DNA of 64,000 bases from Hydractinia symbiolongicarpus (GCF_029227915.1 NC_079888.1:22672001-22736000), one strand, 5' to 3'. Positions 14,474 through 29,389 are shown, counted from the stretch's first letter. Program-made: numbers and translations. The notes: generated by a model not told the origin, from the letters alone.

Positions 14474-16549
14474 GTCTCATACGTTTTAGTGATGAAAAAA
14501 TAATTTAAAAAATCGTTCGGGAAATGAGTTTACACCCTGGGTACTTTCTTTGTATACTTTTGACTATACGGGCCCAGTCCGGGATTTACGGGAAATCGCA
14601 GGTTTTCGTTTGCCGGCGATTAAACTTCTTTTATTCAGCGTCTCATCAAAAATGAAAACATTTTTAAAAACTACAAGTCTTATGCGTTTTAGTGGTGAAA
14701 AAATAATTTAAAAAATCGTTCTGGAAATGAGTTTACTCACAGGGTACTTTCTTTGTATACATTCGACTATACGGGCCAAGCCCGGGATTTACGGGAAATC
14801 GCGGGTTTTCGTTCTCCCGCGATTAAACCTCTTTCATTAAGCGTCTCATCAAAAATGAAAACATTTTTGAAAACTACAAGTCTTATGCGTTTTAGTGGTG
14901 AAAAAAAAATTTAAAAAATCGTTCGGGAAATGAGTTTACTCCCTGGGTACTTTCTTTGTATACATTTGTCTATACGGGCCAAGCCCCGGATTTACGGGAA
15001 AACGCGGATTTCGTTTGCCGGCGATTAAACCTCTTTCATTAAGCGTCTCATCAAAAATTAAAACATTTTTGAAAACTACAAGTCTCATGCGTTTTAGTGG
15101 TGAAAAAATAATTTAAAAAATCGTTCGGGAAATGAGTTTACTCCCTGGGTACTTTCTTTGTATACTTTTGACTATACGGGCCGAGTCCGGGATTTACGGG
15201 AAATCGCGGATTTTCGTTTGCCGGCGATTAAACTTCTTTTATTCAGCGTCCCATCAAATTGACGGGAAATCGCGGGTTTTCGTTTGCCGGCGATTAAACT
15301 TCTTTTATTCAGCGTCTCATCAAAAATGAAAACATTTTTAAAAACTACAAGTCTTATGCGTTTTAGTGGTGGAAAAATAATTTAAAAAATCGTTCTGGAA
15401 ATGAGTTTACACCTTGGGTACTTTCTTTGTATACATTCGACTATACGTGCCAAGCCCGGGATTTACGGGAAATCGCGGGTTTTCGCTTGCCGGCGATTAA
15501 ACTGCTTTTATTCAGCGTCTCATCAAAAATGAAAACATTCTTGAAAACTACAAGTCTCATGCGTTTTAGTGGTGAAATAATAATTTAAGAAATCGTTTGG
15601 GAAATGAGTTTACTCCCTGGGTACTTTCTTTGTATACTTTTGACTATACGGGCTGAGTACGGGATTTACGGGAAATCGCAGTTTTTCGTTTGCCCGCGAT
15701 TAAACTTCTTTTATTCAGCGTCTCATCAAAAATAAAAACATTTTTGAAAACTACAAGTCTCATACGTTTTAGTGATGAAAAAATAATTTAAAAAATCGTT
15801 CGGGAAATGAGTTTACACCCTGGGTACTTTCTTTGTATACTTTTGACTATACGGGCCCAGTCCGGGATTTACGGGAAATCGCAGGTTTTCGTTTGCCGGC
15901 GATTAAACTTCTTTTATTCAGCGTCTCATCAAAAATGAAAACATTTTTAAAAACTACAAGTCTTATGCGTTTTAGTGGTGAAAAAATAATTTAAAAAATC
16001 GTTCTGGAAATGAGTTTACTCACAGGGTACTTTCTTTGTATACATTCGACTATACGGGCCAAGCCCGGGATTTACGGGAAATCGCGGGTTTTCGTTCTCC
16101 CGCGATTAAACCTCTTTCATTAAGCGTCTCATCAAAAATGAAAACATTTTTGAAAACTACAAGTCTTATGCGTTTTAGTGGTGAAAAAAAAATTTAAAAA
16201 ATCGTTCGGGAAATGAGTTTACTCCCTGGGTACTTTCTTTGTATACATTTGACTATACGGGCCAAGCCCCGGATTTACGGGAAAACGCGGATTTCGTTTG
16301 CCGGCGATTAAACCTCTTTCATTAAGCGTCTCATCAAAAATTAAAACATTTTTGAAAACTACAAGTCTCATGCGTTCTAGTGGTGAAAAAATAATTTAAA
16401 AAATCGTTCGGGAAATGAGTTTACTCCCTGGGTACTTTCTTTGTATACTTTTGACTATACGGGCCGAGTCCGGGATTTACGGGAAATCGCGGATTTTCGT
16501 TTGCCGGCGATTAAACTTCTTTTATTCAGCGTCCCATCAAATATGAAAA
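13974..16549 (+). repeat. Out-of-register tandem duplication, 1,287 bp x 2
   Basis: The TTGACGGGAAATCG marker at 13976 returns at about 15259, and the ACACCTTGGG marker at about 14124 returns at about 15411. The spacing of 1,287 bp is six monomers plus about 70 bp, so the duplication is not a whole number of monomers. At its internal junction one monomer is cut short (see 15238-15262). The second copy continues to about 16.5 kb. Confidence 0.8.
15238..15262 (+). repeat. Truncated monomer junction
   Basis: A CCCATCAAATATG-type monomer is broken off after CCCATCAAAT. It runs directly into TTGACGGGAAATCG, which belongs about 130 bp further on in a normal monomer. The bases AT at 15258-15259 could come from either parent sequence, so the join has about 2 bp of microhomology. 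Confidence 0.85.
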
Positions 16550-19070
16550 TATTTTTGAAAACTACAAGTCTCATGCGTTTAGTGGTAAAAAAATAATATA
16601 AAAAATCGTTCGGGAAATGAGTTTACTCCCTGGGTACTTTCTTTGTATACTTTTGACTATACGGGCCAAGCCCGGGATTTACGGGAAATCGCGGGTTTTC
16701 GTTTGCCGGCGATTAAACTGCTTTTATTCAGCGTCTCATCAAAAAGGAAAACATTTTTGAAAACTGCAAGTCTCATGCGTTTTAGTGGTGACAAAATAAT
16801 TTAAAAAATCGTTCGGGAAATGAGTTTACTACCTGGGTACTTTCTTTGTATACTTTTGACTATACGGGCCAAGCCGGGATTTATGGGAAATCGCGGGTTT
16901 TCGTTTGCCGGCGATTAAACTTTTTTTATTCAGCGTCTCATCAAAAATGAAAACATTTTTGAAAACTACAAGTCTCATACGTTTTAGTGGTGAAAAAATA
17001 ATTTAAAAATTCGTTCGGGAAATGAGTTTACTGACTGGGTACTTTCCTTGTAAACTTTTAACTATACGGACCGAGTCCGGGATTTACGGGAAATCGCAGG
17101 TTTTCGTTTGCCGGCGATTAAACTTCTTTTATTCAGCGTCTCATCAAAAATGAAAACATTTTTAAAAACTACAAGTCTTATGCGTTTTAGTGGTGAAAAA
17201 ATAATTTAAAAAATCGTTCTGGAAATGAGTTTACTCACAGGGTACTTTGTTTGTATACATTCGACTATACGTGCCAAGCCCGGGATTTACGGGAAATCGC
17301 GGGTTTTCGCTTGCCGGCGATTAAACTGCTTTTATTCAGCGTCTCATCAAAAATGAAAACATTCTTGAAAACTACAAGTCTCATGCGTTTTAGTGGTGAA
17401 ATAATAATTTAAGAAATCGTTTGAGAAATGAGTTTACTCCCTGGGTACTTTCTTTGTATACTTTTGACTATACGGGCTGAGTACGGGATTTACGGGAAAT
17501 CGCAGTTTTTCGTTTGCCCGCGATTAAACTTCTTTTATTCAGCGTCTCATCAAAAATAAAAACATTTTTGAAAACTACAAGTCTCATACGTTTTAGTGGT
17601 GAAAAAATAATTTTAAAAATCGTTCGGGAAATGAGTTTACACCCTGGGTACTTTCTTTGTATACTTTTGACTATACGGGCCCAGTCCGGGATTTACGGGA
17701 AATCGCAGGTTTTCGTTTGCCGGCGATTAAACTTCTTTTATTCAGCGTCTCATCAAAAATGAAAACAGTTTTAAAAACTACAAGTCTTATGCGTTTTAGT
17801 GGTGAAAAAATAATTTAAAAAATCGTTCTGGAAATGAGTTTACTCACAGGGTACTTTCTTTGTATACATTCGACTATACGGGCCAAGCCCGGGATTTACG
17901 GGAAATCGCGGGTTTTCGTTCTCCCGCGATTAAACCTCTTTCATTAAGCGTCTCATCAAAAATGAAAACATTTTTGAAAACTACAAGTCTTATGCGTTTT
18001 AGTGGTGAAAAAAAAATTTAAAAAATCGTTCGGGAAATGAGTTTACTCCCTGGGTACTTTCTTTGTATACATTCGACTATACGAGCCAAGCCCCGGATTT
18101 ACGGGAAAACGCGGATTTCGTTTGCCGGCGATTAAACCTCTTTCATTAAGCGTCTCATCAAAAATTAAAACATTTTTGAAAACTACAAGTCTCATGCGTT
18201 TTAGTGGTGAAAAAATAATTTAAAAAATCGTTCGGGAAATGAGTTTACTCCCTGGGTACTTTCTTTTTATACTTTTGACTATACGGGCCGAGTCCGGGAT
18301 TTACGGGAAATCGCGGATTTTCGTTTGCCGGCGATTAAACTTCTTTTATTCAGCGTCCCATCAAATATGAAAATATTTTTGAAAACTACAAGTCTCATGC
18401 GTTTAGTGGTAAAAAAATAATATAAAAAATCGTTCGGGAAATGAGTTTACTCCCTGGGTACTTTCTTTGTATACTTTTGACTATACGGGCCAAGCCGGGG
18501 ATTTACGGGAAATCGCGGGTTTTCGTTTGCCGGCGATTAAACTGCTTTTATTCAGCGCCTCATCAAAAAGGAAAACATTTTTGAAAACTGCAAGTCTCAT
18601 GCGTTTTAGTGGTGACAAAATAATTTAAAAAATCGTTCGGGAAATGAGTTTACTACCTGGGTACTTTCTTTGTATACTTTTGACTATACGGGCCAAGGCG
18701 GGATTTATGGGAAATCGCGGGTTTTCGTTTGCCGGCGATTAAACTTTTTTTATTCAGCGTCTCATCAAAAATGAAAACATTTTTAAAAACTACAAGTCTC
18801 ATACGTTTTAGTGGTGAAAAAATAATTTAAAAATTCGTTCGGGAAATGAGTTTACTGACTGGGTACTTTCCTTGTATACTTTTAACTATACGGACCGAGT
18901 CCGGGATTTACGGGAAATCGCAGGTTTTCGTTTGCCGGCGATTAAACTTCTTTTATTCAGCGTCTCATCAAAAATGAAAACATTTTTAAAAACTACAAGT
19001 CTTATGCGTTTTAGTGGTGAAAAAATAATTTAAAAAATCGTTCTGGAAATGAGTTTAATCACAGGGTACT
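15420..19070 (+). repeat. Nine-monomer higher-order repeat, about 1,825 bp x 2
   Basis: Paired rare markers are GGGCCCAGTCCGGG at about 15853 and 17678, AAACTGCAAGTC at about 16762 and 18586, and CTGACTGGGTACTTTCC at about 17027 and 18851. The approximate copies are 15420-17245 and 17246-19070. Confidence 0.75.
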
Positions 19071-19867
19071 TTCTTTGTATACATTCGACTATACGGGCCA
19101 AGCCCGGGATTTACGGGAAATCGCGGGTTTTCGTTCTCCCGCGATTAAACCTCTTTCATTAAGCGTCTCATCAAAAATGAAAACATTTTTAAAAACTACA
19201 AGTTATATGCGTTTTAGTGGTGAAAAAAAAATTTAAAAAATCGTTCGGGAAATGAGTTTACTACCTGGCTACTTTCTTTGTATACTTTTGACTATACGGG
19301 CCAAGCTGGGATTTATGGGAAATCGCGGGTTTTCGTTTGCCGGCGATTAAACTTTTTTTATTCAGCGTCTCATCAAAAATGAAAACATTTTTGAAAACTA
19401 CAAGTCTCATACGTTTTAGTGGTGAAAAAATAATTTAAAAATTCGTTCGGGAAATGAGTTTACTGACTGGGTACTTTCCTTGTATACTTTTAACTATACG
19501 GACCGAGTCCGGGATTTACGGGAAATCGCAGGTTTTCGTTTGCCGGCGATTAAACTTCTTTTATTCAGCGTCTCATCAAAAATGAAAACATTTTTAAAAA
19601 CTACAAGTCTTATGCGTTTTAGTGGTGAAAAAATAATTTAAAAAATCGTTCTGGAAATGAGTTTAATCACAGGGTACTTTCTTTGTATACATTCGACTAT
19701 ACGGGCCAAGCCCGGGATTTACGGGAAATCGCGGGTTTTCGTTCTCCCGCGATTAAACCTCTTTCATTAAGCGTCTCATCAAAAATGAAAACATTTTTAA
19801 AAACTACAAGTTATATGCGTTTTAGTGGTGAAAAAAAAATTTAAAAAATCGTTCGGGAAATGAGTTT
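18650..19867 (+). repeat. Three-monomer higher-order repeat, about 610 bp x 2
   Basis: The paired markers are CTGACTGGGTACTTTCC at about 18851 and 19461, and the unusual CAAGTTATATGCG at about 19200 and 19810. The approximate copies are 18650-19258 and 19259-19867. Confidence 0.75.
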
Positions 19868-22419
19868 ACTCCCTGGGTACTTTCTTTGTATACATTCGAC
19901 TATACGGGCCAAGCCCCGGATTTACAGGAAAACGCGGATTTCGTTTGCCGGCGATTAAACCTCTTTCATTAAGCGTCTCATCAAAAATGAAAACATATTT
20001 GAAAACTACAAGTCCCATGCGTTTTCGTGGTGAAAAAAAAATTTAAAAAATCGTTCGGGAAATGAGTTTACTCCCTGGGTACTTTCTTTGTATACATTCG
20101 ACTATACGGGCCAAGCCCCGGATTTACAGGAAAACGCGGATTTCGTTTGCCGGCGATTAAACCTCTTTCATTAAGCGTCTCATCAAAAATGAAAACATAT
20201 TTGAAAACTACAAGTCTCATGCGTTTTAGTGGTAAAAAAAAAATTTAAAAAATCGTTTGGGAAATGAGTTTACTCCCTGGGTACTTTCTTTGTATACATT
20301 CGACTATACGGCCAAGCCCCGGATTTACGGGAAAACACGGGATTTCGTTTGCCGGCGATTAAACCTCTTTCATTAAGCGTCTCATCAAAAATGAAAACAT
20401 TTTTGAAAACTACAAGTCTCATGCGTTTTAGTGGTGAAAAAATAATTTAAAAAATCGTTCGGGAAATGAGTTTACTCCCTGGGTACTTCCTTTGTATACT
20501 TTTGACTATACGGGCCGAGTCCGGGATTTACGGGAAATCGCGGATTTTCGTTTGCCGGCGATTAAACTTCTTTTATTCAGCGTCCCATCAAATATGAAAA
20601 TATTTTTGAAACTACAAGTCTCATGCGTTTAGTGGTAAAAAAATAATATAAAAAATCGTTCGGGAAATGAGTTTACTCCCTGGGTACTTTCTTTGTATAC
20701 TTTTGACTATACGGGCCAAGCCCGGGATTTACGGGAAATCGCAGGTTTTTGTTTGCCGGCGATTAAACTGCTTTTATTCAGCGTCTCATCAAAAAGGAAA
20801 ACATTTTTGAAAACTACAAGTCTTATGCGTTTTAGTGGTCAAAAAATAATTTAAAAAATCGTTCTGGAAATTAGTTTACTCACAGGGTACTTTCTTTGTA
20901 TACATTCGACTATACATGCCAAGCCCGGGATTTACGGGAAATCGCGGGTTTTCGTTTGTCGGCGATTAAACTGCTTTTATTCAGCGTCTCATCAAAAATG
21001 AAAACATTCTTGAAAACTACAAGTCTCATGCGTTTTAGTGGTGAAATAAGAATTTAAGAAATCGTTTGGGAAATGAGTTTACTACCTGGGTACTTTCTTT
21101 GTATACTTTTGACTATGCGGGCCGAGTACGAAATTTACGGGAAATCGCAGGTTTTCGTTTGCCGGCGATTAAACTTCTTTTATTCAGCGTCTCATCAAAA
21201 ATGAAAACATTCTTGAAAACTACAAGTCTCATGCGTTTTAGTGGTGAAATAATAATTTAAGAAATCGTTTGGGAAATGAGTTTACTCCCTGGGTACTTTC
21301 TTTGTATACTTTTGACTATACGGGCCAAGCCCGGGATTTACGGGAAATCGCGGGTTTTCGTTTGCCGGCGATTAAACTGCTTTTATTCGGCGTCTCATCA
21401 AAAAGGAAAACATTTTTGAAAACTGCAAGTCTCATGCGTTTTAGTGGTGACAAAATAATATAAAAAATCGTTCGGGAAATGAGTTTACTACCTGGGTACT
21501 TTCTTTGTATACTTTTGACTATACGGGCCAAGCCGGGATTTATGGGAAATCGCGGGTTTTCGTTTGCCGGCGATTAAACTTTTTTTATTCAGCGTCTCAT
21601 CAAAAATGAAAACATTTTTGAAAACTACAAGTCTCATACGTTTTAGTGGTGAAAAAATAATTTAAAAATTCGTTCGGGAAATGAGTTTACTGACTGGGTA
21701 CTTTCCTTGTATACTTTTAACTATACGGACCGAGTCCGGGATTTACGGGAAATCGCAGGTTTTCGTTTGCCGGCAATTAAACTTCTTTTATTCAGCGTCT
21801 CATCAAAAATGAAAACATTTTTAAAAACTACAAGTCTTATGCGTTTTAGTGGTGAAAAAATAATTTAAAAAATCGTTCTGGAAATGAGTTTAATCACAGG
21901 GTACTTTCTTTGTATACATTCGACTATACGGGCCAAGCCCGGGATTTACGGGAAATCGCGGGTTTTCGTTCTCCCGCGATTAAACCTCTTTCATTAAGCG
22001 TCTCATCAAAAATGAAAACATTTTTGAAAACTACAAGTCTTATGCGTTTTAGTGGTGAAAAAAAAATTTAAAAAATCGTTCGGGAAATGAGTTTACTCCC
22101 TGGGTACTTTCTTTGTATACATTCGACTATACGGGCCAAGCCCCGGATTTACAGGAAAACGCGGATTTCGTTTGCCGGCGATTAAACCTCTTTCATTAAG
22201 CGTGTCATCAAAAATGAAAACATATTTGAAAACTACAAGTCTCATGCGTTTTAGTGGTGAAAAAAAATTTAAAAAATCGTTCGGGAAATGAGTTTACTCC
22301 CTGGGTACTTTCTTTGTATACATTCGACTATACGGGCCAAGCCCCGGATTTACAGGAAAACGCGGATTTAGTTTGCCGGCGATTAAACCTCTTTCATTAA
22401 GCGTCTCATCAAAAATGAA

Positions 22420-25400
22420 AACATATTTGAAAACTACAAGTCTCATGCGTTTTAGTGGTGAAAAAAAAATTTAAAAAATCGTTCGGGAAATGAGTTTACT
22501 CCCTGGTACTTTCTTTGTATACATTCGACTATACGGCCAAGCCCCGGATTTACGGGAAAACGCGGGATTTCGTTTGCCGGCGATTAAACCTCTTTCATTA
22601 AGCGTCTCATCAAAAATGAAAACATTTTTGAAAACTACAAGTCTCATGCGTTTTAGTGGTGAAAAAATAATTTAAAAAATCGTTCGGGAAATGAGTTTAC
22701 TCCCTGGGTACTTCCTTTGTATACTTTTGACTATACGGGCCGAGTCCGGGATTTACGGGAAATCGCGGATTTTCGTTTGCCGGCGATTAAACTTCTTTTA
22801 TTCAGCGTCCCATCAAATATGAAAATATTTTTGAAAACTACAAGTCTCATGCGTTTAGTGGTAAAAAAATAATATAAAAAATCGTTCGGGAAATGAGTTT
22901 ACTCCCTGGGTACTTTCCTTGGTATACTTTTGATTATACGGGCCAAGCCCGGGATTTACGGGAAATCGCGGGTTTTCGTTTGCCGGCGATTAAACTGCTT
23001 TTATTCAGCGTCTCATCAAAAAGGAAAACCTTTTTGAAAACTACAAGTCTTATGCGTTTTAGTGGTCAAAAAATAATTTAAAAAATCGTTCTGGAAATTA
23101 GTTTACTCACAGGGTACTTTCTTTGTATACATTCGACTATACATGCCAAGCCCGGGATTTACGGGAACTCGCGGGTTTTCGTTTGTCGGCGATTAAACTC
23201 CTTTTATTCAGCGTCTCATCAAAAATGAAAACATTCTTGAAAACTACAAGTCTCATGCGTTTTAGTGGTGAAATAAGAATTTAAGAAATCGTTTGGGAAA
23301 TGAGTTTACTCCCTGGGTACTTTCTTTGTATACTTTTGACTATACGGGCCGAGTACGAAATTTACGGGAAATCGCAGGTTTTCGTTTGCCGGCGATTAAA
23401 CTTCTTTTATTCAGCGTCTCCTCAAAAATGAAAACATTTTTGAAAACTACAAGTCTCATGCGTTTTAGTGGTGAAAAAATAATTTAAAAAATCGTTTTGG
23501 AAATGAGTTTACACCCTCGGTACTTTCTTTGTATACTTTTGACTATACGGGCCGAGTCCGGGATTTACGGGAAATCGCAGGTTTTCGTTTGCCGGCGATT
23601 AAACTTCTTTTATTCAGCGTCTCATCAAAAATGAAAACATTTTTGAAAACTACAAGTCTCATACGTTTTAGTGGTGAAAAAATATTTTAAAAATTCGTTC
23701 GGGAAATGAGTTTACTCACAGGGTACTTTCTTTGTATACATTCGACTATACGTGCCAAGCCCGGGATTTACGGGAAATCGTGGGTTTTCGTTTGCCGGCG
23801 ATTAAACTGCTTTTATTCAGCGTCTCATCAAAAATGAAAACATTCTTGAAAACTACAAGTCTCATGCGTTTTAGTGGTGAAATAATAATTTAAGAAATCG
23901 TTTGGGAAATGAGTTTACTCCCTAGGTACTTTCTTTGTATACTTTTGACTATACGGGCTGAGTACGGGATTTACGGGAAATCGCAGTTTTTCGTTTGCCC
24001 GCGATTAAACTTCTTTTATTCAGCGTCTCATCAAAAATGAAAACATATTTGAAAACTACAAGTCTCATGCGTTTTAGTGGTGAAAAAAAAATTTAAAAAA
24101 TCGTTCGGGAAATGAGTTTACTCCCTGGGTACTTTCTTTGTATACATTCGACTATACGGCCAAGCCCCGGATTTACGGGAAAACGCGGGATTTCGTTTGC
24201 CGGCGATTAAACCTCTTTCATTAAGCGTCTCATCAAAAATGAAAACATTTTTGAAAACTACAAGTCTCATGCGTTTTAGTGGTAAAAAAATAATTTAAAA
24301 AATCGTTCGGGAAATGAGTTTACTCTCTGGCTACTTCCTTTGTATACTTTTGACTATACGGGCCGAGTCCGGGATTTACGGGAAATCGCGGATTTTCGTT
24401 TGCCGGCGATTAAACTTCTTTTATTCAGCGTCCCATCAAATATGAAAATATTTTTGAAAACTACAAGTCTCATGCGTTTAGTGGTAAAAAAATAATATAA
24501 AAAATCGTTCGGGAAATGAGTTTACTCCCTGGGTACTTTCTTTGTATACTTTTGACTATACGGGCCAAGCCCGGGATTTACGGGAAATCGCGGGTTTTCG
24601 CTTGCCGGCGATTAAACTGCTTTTATTCAGCGTCTCATCAAAAAGGAAAACATTTTTGAAAACTACAAGTCTTATGCGTTTTAGTGGTCAAAAAATAATT
24701 TAAAAAATCGTTCTGGAAATTAGTTTACTCACAGGGTACTTTCTTTGTATACATTCAACTATACATGCCAAGCCCGGGATTTACGGGAAATCGCGGGTTT
24801 TCGTTTGTCGGCGATTAAACTGCTTTTATTCAGCGTCTCATCAAAAATGAAAACATTCTTGAAAACTACAAGTCTCATGCGTTTTAGTGGTGAAATAAGA
24901 ATTTAAGAAATCGTTTGGGAAATGAGTTTACTCCCTGGGTACTTTCTTTGTATACTTTTGACTATACGGGCCGAGTACGAAATTTACGGGAAATCGCAGG
25001 TTTTCGTTTGCCGGCGATTAAACTTCTTTTATTCAGCGTCTCATCAAAAATGAAAACATTTTTGAAAACTACAAGTCTCATGCGTTTTAGTGGTGAAAAA
25101 CTAATTTAAAAAATCGTTCGGGAAATGAGTTTACACCCTGGGTACTTTCTTTGTATACTTTTGACTATACGGGCCGAGTCCGGGATTTACGGGAAATCGC
25201 AGGTTTTCGTTTGCCGGCGATTAAACTTCTTTTATTCAGCGTCTCATCAAAAATGAAAACATTTTTGAAAACTACAAGTCTCATACGTTTTAGTGGTGAA
25301 AAAATAATTTAAAAATTCGTTCGGGAAATGAGTTTACTCACAGGGTACTTTCTTTGTATACATTCGACTATACGTGCCAAGCCCGGGATTTACGGGAAAT

Positions 25401-26820
25401 CGTGGGTTTTCGTTTGCCGGCGATTAAACTGCTTTTATTCAGCGTCTCATCAAAAATGAAAACATTCTTGAAAACTACAAGTCTCATGCGTTTTAGTGGT
25501 GAAATAATAATTTAAGAAATCGTTTGGGAAATGAGTTTACTCCCTGGGTACTTTCTTTGTATACTTTTGACTATACGGGCTGAGTACGGGATTTACGGGA
25601 AATCGCAGTTTTTCGTTTGCCCGCGATTAAACTTCTTTTATTCAGCGTCTCATCAAAAATGAAAACATATTTGAAAACTACAAGTCTCATGCGTTTTAGT
25701 GGTGAAAAAAAAATTTAAAAAATCGTTCGGGAAATGAGTTTACTCCCTGGGTACTTTCTTTGTATACATTCGACTATACGGCCAAGCCCCGGATTTACGG
25801 GAAAACGCGGGATTTCCTTTGCCGGCGATTAAACCTCTTTCATTAAGCGTCTCATCAAAAATGAAAACATTTTTGAAAACTACAAGTCTCATGCGTTTTA
25901 GTGGTGAAAAAATAATTTAAAAAATCGTTCGGGAAATGAGTTTACTCCCTGGGTACTTCCTTTGTATACTTTTGACTATACGGGCCGAGTCCGGGATTTA
26001 CGGGAAATCGCGGATTTTCGTTTGCCGGCGATTAAACTTCTTTTATTCAGCGTCCCATCAAATATGAAAATATTTTTGAAAACTACAAGTCTCATGCGTT
26101 TAGTGGTAAAAAAATAATATAAAAAATCGTTCGGGAAATGAGTTTACTCCCTGGGTACTTTCTTTGTATACTTTTGACTATACGGGCCAAGCCCGGGATT
26201 TACGGGAAATCGCGGGTTTTCGTTTGCCGGCGATTAAACTGCTTTTATTCAGCGTCTCATCAAAAAGGAAAACATTTTTGAAAACTACAAGTCTTATGCG
26301 TTTTAGTGGTCAAAAAATAATTTAAAAAATCGTTCTGGAAATTAGTTTACTCACAGGGTACTTTCTTTGTATACATTCGACTATACATGCCAAGCCCGGG
26401 ATTTACGGGAAATCGCGGGTTTTCGTTTGTCGGCGATTAAACTGCTTTTATTCAGCGTCTCATCAAAAATGAAAACATTCTTGAAAACTACAAGTCTCAT
26501 GCGTTTTAGTGGTGAAATAAGAATTTAAGAAATCGTTTGGGAAATGAGTTTACTCCCTGGGTACTTTCTTTGTATACTTTTGACTATACGGGCCGAGTAC
26601 GAAATTTACGGGAAATCGCAGGTTTTCGTTTGCCGGCGATTAAACTTCTTTTATTCAGCGTCTCATCAAAAATAAAAACATTTTTGAAAACTACAAGTCT
26701 CATGCGTTTTAGTGGTGAAAAAATAATTTAAAAAATCGTTCGGGAAATGAGTTTACACCCTGGGTACTTTCTTTGTATACTTTTGACTATACGGGCCGAG
26801 TCCGGGATTTACGGGAAATC
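22420..26820 (+). repeat. Eight-monomer higher-order repeat, about 1,622 bp, nearly three copies
   Basis: The ACATATTTG monomer recurs at about 22421, 24046 and 25668. GGAAATTAGTTTACTCAC recurs at about 23095, 24717 and 26339. The GAGTACGAAATTTACGG monomer recurs at 23.3, 24.9 and 26.5 kb. All offsets are close to 1,622 bp. The third copy breaks off near 26.8 kb. Confidence 0.8.
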
Positions 26821-27659
26821 GCGGATTTTCGTTTGCCGGCGATTAAACTTCTTTTATTCAGCGTCCCATCAAATATGAAAATATTTTCGAAAACTACAAG
26901 TCTCATGCGTTTAGTGGTAAAAAAATAATATAAAAAATCGTTCGGGAAATGAGTTTACTCCCTGGGTACTTTCTTTGTATACTTTTGACTATACGGGCCA
27001 AGCCCGGGATTTACGGGAAATCGCGGGTTTTCGTTTGCCGGCGATTAAACTGCTTTTATTCAGCGTCTCATCAAAAAGGAAAACATTTTTGAAAACTACA
27101 AGTCTTATGCGTTTTAGTGGTCAAAAAATAATTTAAAAAATCGTTCTGGAAATTAGTTTACTCACAGGGTACTTTCTTTGTATACATTCGACTATTCATG
27201 CCAAGCCCGGGATTTACGGGAAATCGCGGGTTTTCGTTTGTCGGCGATTAAACTGCTTTTATTCAGCGTCTCATCAAAAATGAAAACATTCTTGAAAACT
27301 ACAAGTCTCATACGTTTTAGTGGTGAAAAAATAATTTAAAAATTCGTTCGGGAAATGAGTTTACTCACAGGGTACTTTCTTTGTATACATTCGACTATAC
27401 GTGCCAAGCCCGGGATTTACGGGAAATCGTGGGTTTTCGTTTGCCGGCGATTAAACTGCTTTTATTCAGCGTCTCATCAAAAATGAAAACATTCTTGAAA
27501 ACTACAAGTCTCATGCGTTTTAGTGGTGAAATAATAATTTAAGAAATCGTTTGGGAAATGAGTTTACTCCCTGGGTACTTTCTTTGTATACTTTTGACTA
27601 TACGGGCTGAGTACGGGATTTACTGGAAATCGCAGTTTTTCGTTTGCCCGCGATTAAAC

Positions 27660-28900
27660 TTCTTTTATTCAGCGTCTCATCAAAAATAAAAACATTTTTG
27701 AAAACTACAAGTCTCATACGTTTTAGTGGTGAAAAAATAATTTAAAAAATCGTTCGGGAAATGAGTTTACACCCTGGGTACTTTCTTTGTATACTTTTGA
27801 CTATACGGGCCCAGTCCGGGATTTACGGGAAATCGCAGGTTTTCGGTTGCCGGCGATTAAACTTCTTTTATTCAGCGTCTCATCAAAAATGAAAACATTT
27901 TTAAAAACTACAAGTCTTATGCGTTTTAGTGGTGAAAAAATAATTTAAAAAATCGTTCTGGAAATGAGTTTACTCACAGGGTACTTTCTTTGTATACATT
28001 CGACTATACGGGCCAAGCCCGGGATTTACGGGAAATCGCGGGTTTTCGTTCTCCCGCGATTAAACCTCTTTCATTAAGCGTCTCATCAAAAATGAAAACA
28101 TTTTTGAAAACTACAAGTCTTATGCGTTTTAGTGGTGAAAAAAAAATTTAAAAAATCGTTCGGGAAATGAGTTTACTCCCTGGGTACTTTCTTTGTATAC
28201 ATTCGACTATACGGGCCAAGCCCCGGATTTACGGGAAAACGCGGATTTCGTTTGCCGGCGATTAAACCTCTTTCATTAAGCGTCTCATCAAAAATTAAAA
28301 CATTTTTGAAAACTACAAGTCTCATGCGCTTTAGTGGTGAAAAAATAATTTAAAAAATCGTTCGGGAAATGAGTTTACTCCCTGGGTACTTTCTTTGTAT
28401 ACTTTTGACTATACGGGCCGAGTCCGGGATTTACGGGAAATCGCGGATTTTCGTTTGCCGGCGATTAAACTTCTTTTATTCAGCGTCCCATCAAATATGA
28501 AAATATTTTTGAAAACTACAAGTCTCATGCGTTTAGTGGTAAAAAAATAATATAAAAAATCGTTCGGGAAATGAGTTTACTCCCTGGGTACTTTCTTTGT
28601 ATACTTTTGACTATACGGGCCAAGCCCGGGATTTACGGGAAATCGCGGGTTTTCGTTTGCCGGCGATTAAACTGCTTTTATTCAGCGTCTCATCAAAAAG
28701 GAAAACATTTTTGAAAACTGCAAGTCTCATGCGTTTTAGTGGTGACAAAATAATTTAAAAAATCGTTCGGGAAATGAGTTTACTACCTGGGTACTTTCAT
28801 TGTATACTTTTGACTATACGGGCCAAGCAGGGATTTATGGGAAATCGCGGGTTTTCGTTTGCCGGCGATTAAACTTTTTTTATTCAGCGTCTCATCAAAA
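27660..28900 (+). repeat. Distant duplicate of about 17.53-18.77 kb (offset about 10.13 kb)
   Basis: GGGCCCAGTCCGGG (17678 and 27808) is followed by the same ordered series of monomer types up to the AAACTGCAAGTC monomer (18586 and 28716). The order of rare variants, not only monomer type, is shared. Confidence 0.65.
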
Positions 28901-29389
28901 ATGAAAACATATTTGAAAACTACAAGTCTCATGCGTTTTAGTGGTGAAAAAATAATTTAAAAAATCGTTCGGGAAATGAGTTTACTCCCTGGGTACTTCC
29001 TTTGTATACTTTTGACTATACGGGCCGAGTCCGGGATTTACGGGAAATCGCGGATTTTCGTTTGCCGGCGATTAAACTTCTTTTATTCAGCGTCCCATCA
29101 AATATGAAAATATTTTTGAAAACTACAAGTCTCATGCGTTTAGTGGTAAAAAAATAATATAAAAAATCGTTCGGTAAATGAGTTTACTCCCTGGGTACTT
29201 TCTTTGTGTACTTTTGACTATACGGGCCAAGCCCGGGATTTACGGGAAATCGCGGGTTTTCGTTTGCCGGCGATTAAACTGCTTTTATTCAGCGTCTCAT
29301 CAAAAAGGGAAACATTTTTGAAAACTACAAGTCTTATGCGTTTTAGTGGTCAAAAATAAAATTTAAAAAATCGTTCTGGAAATTAGTTT

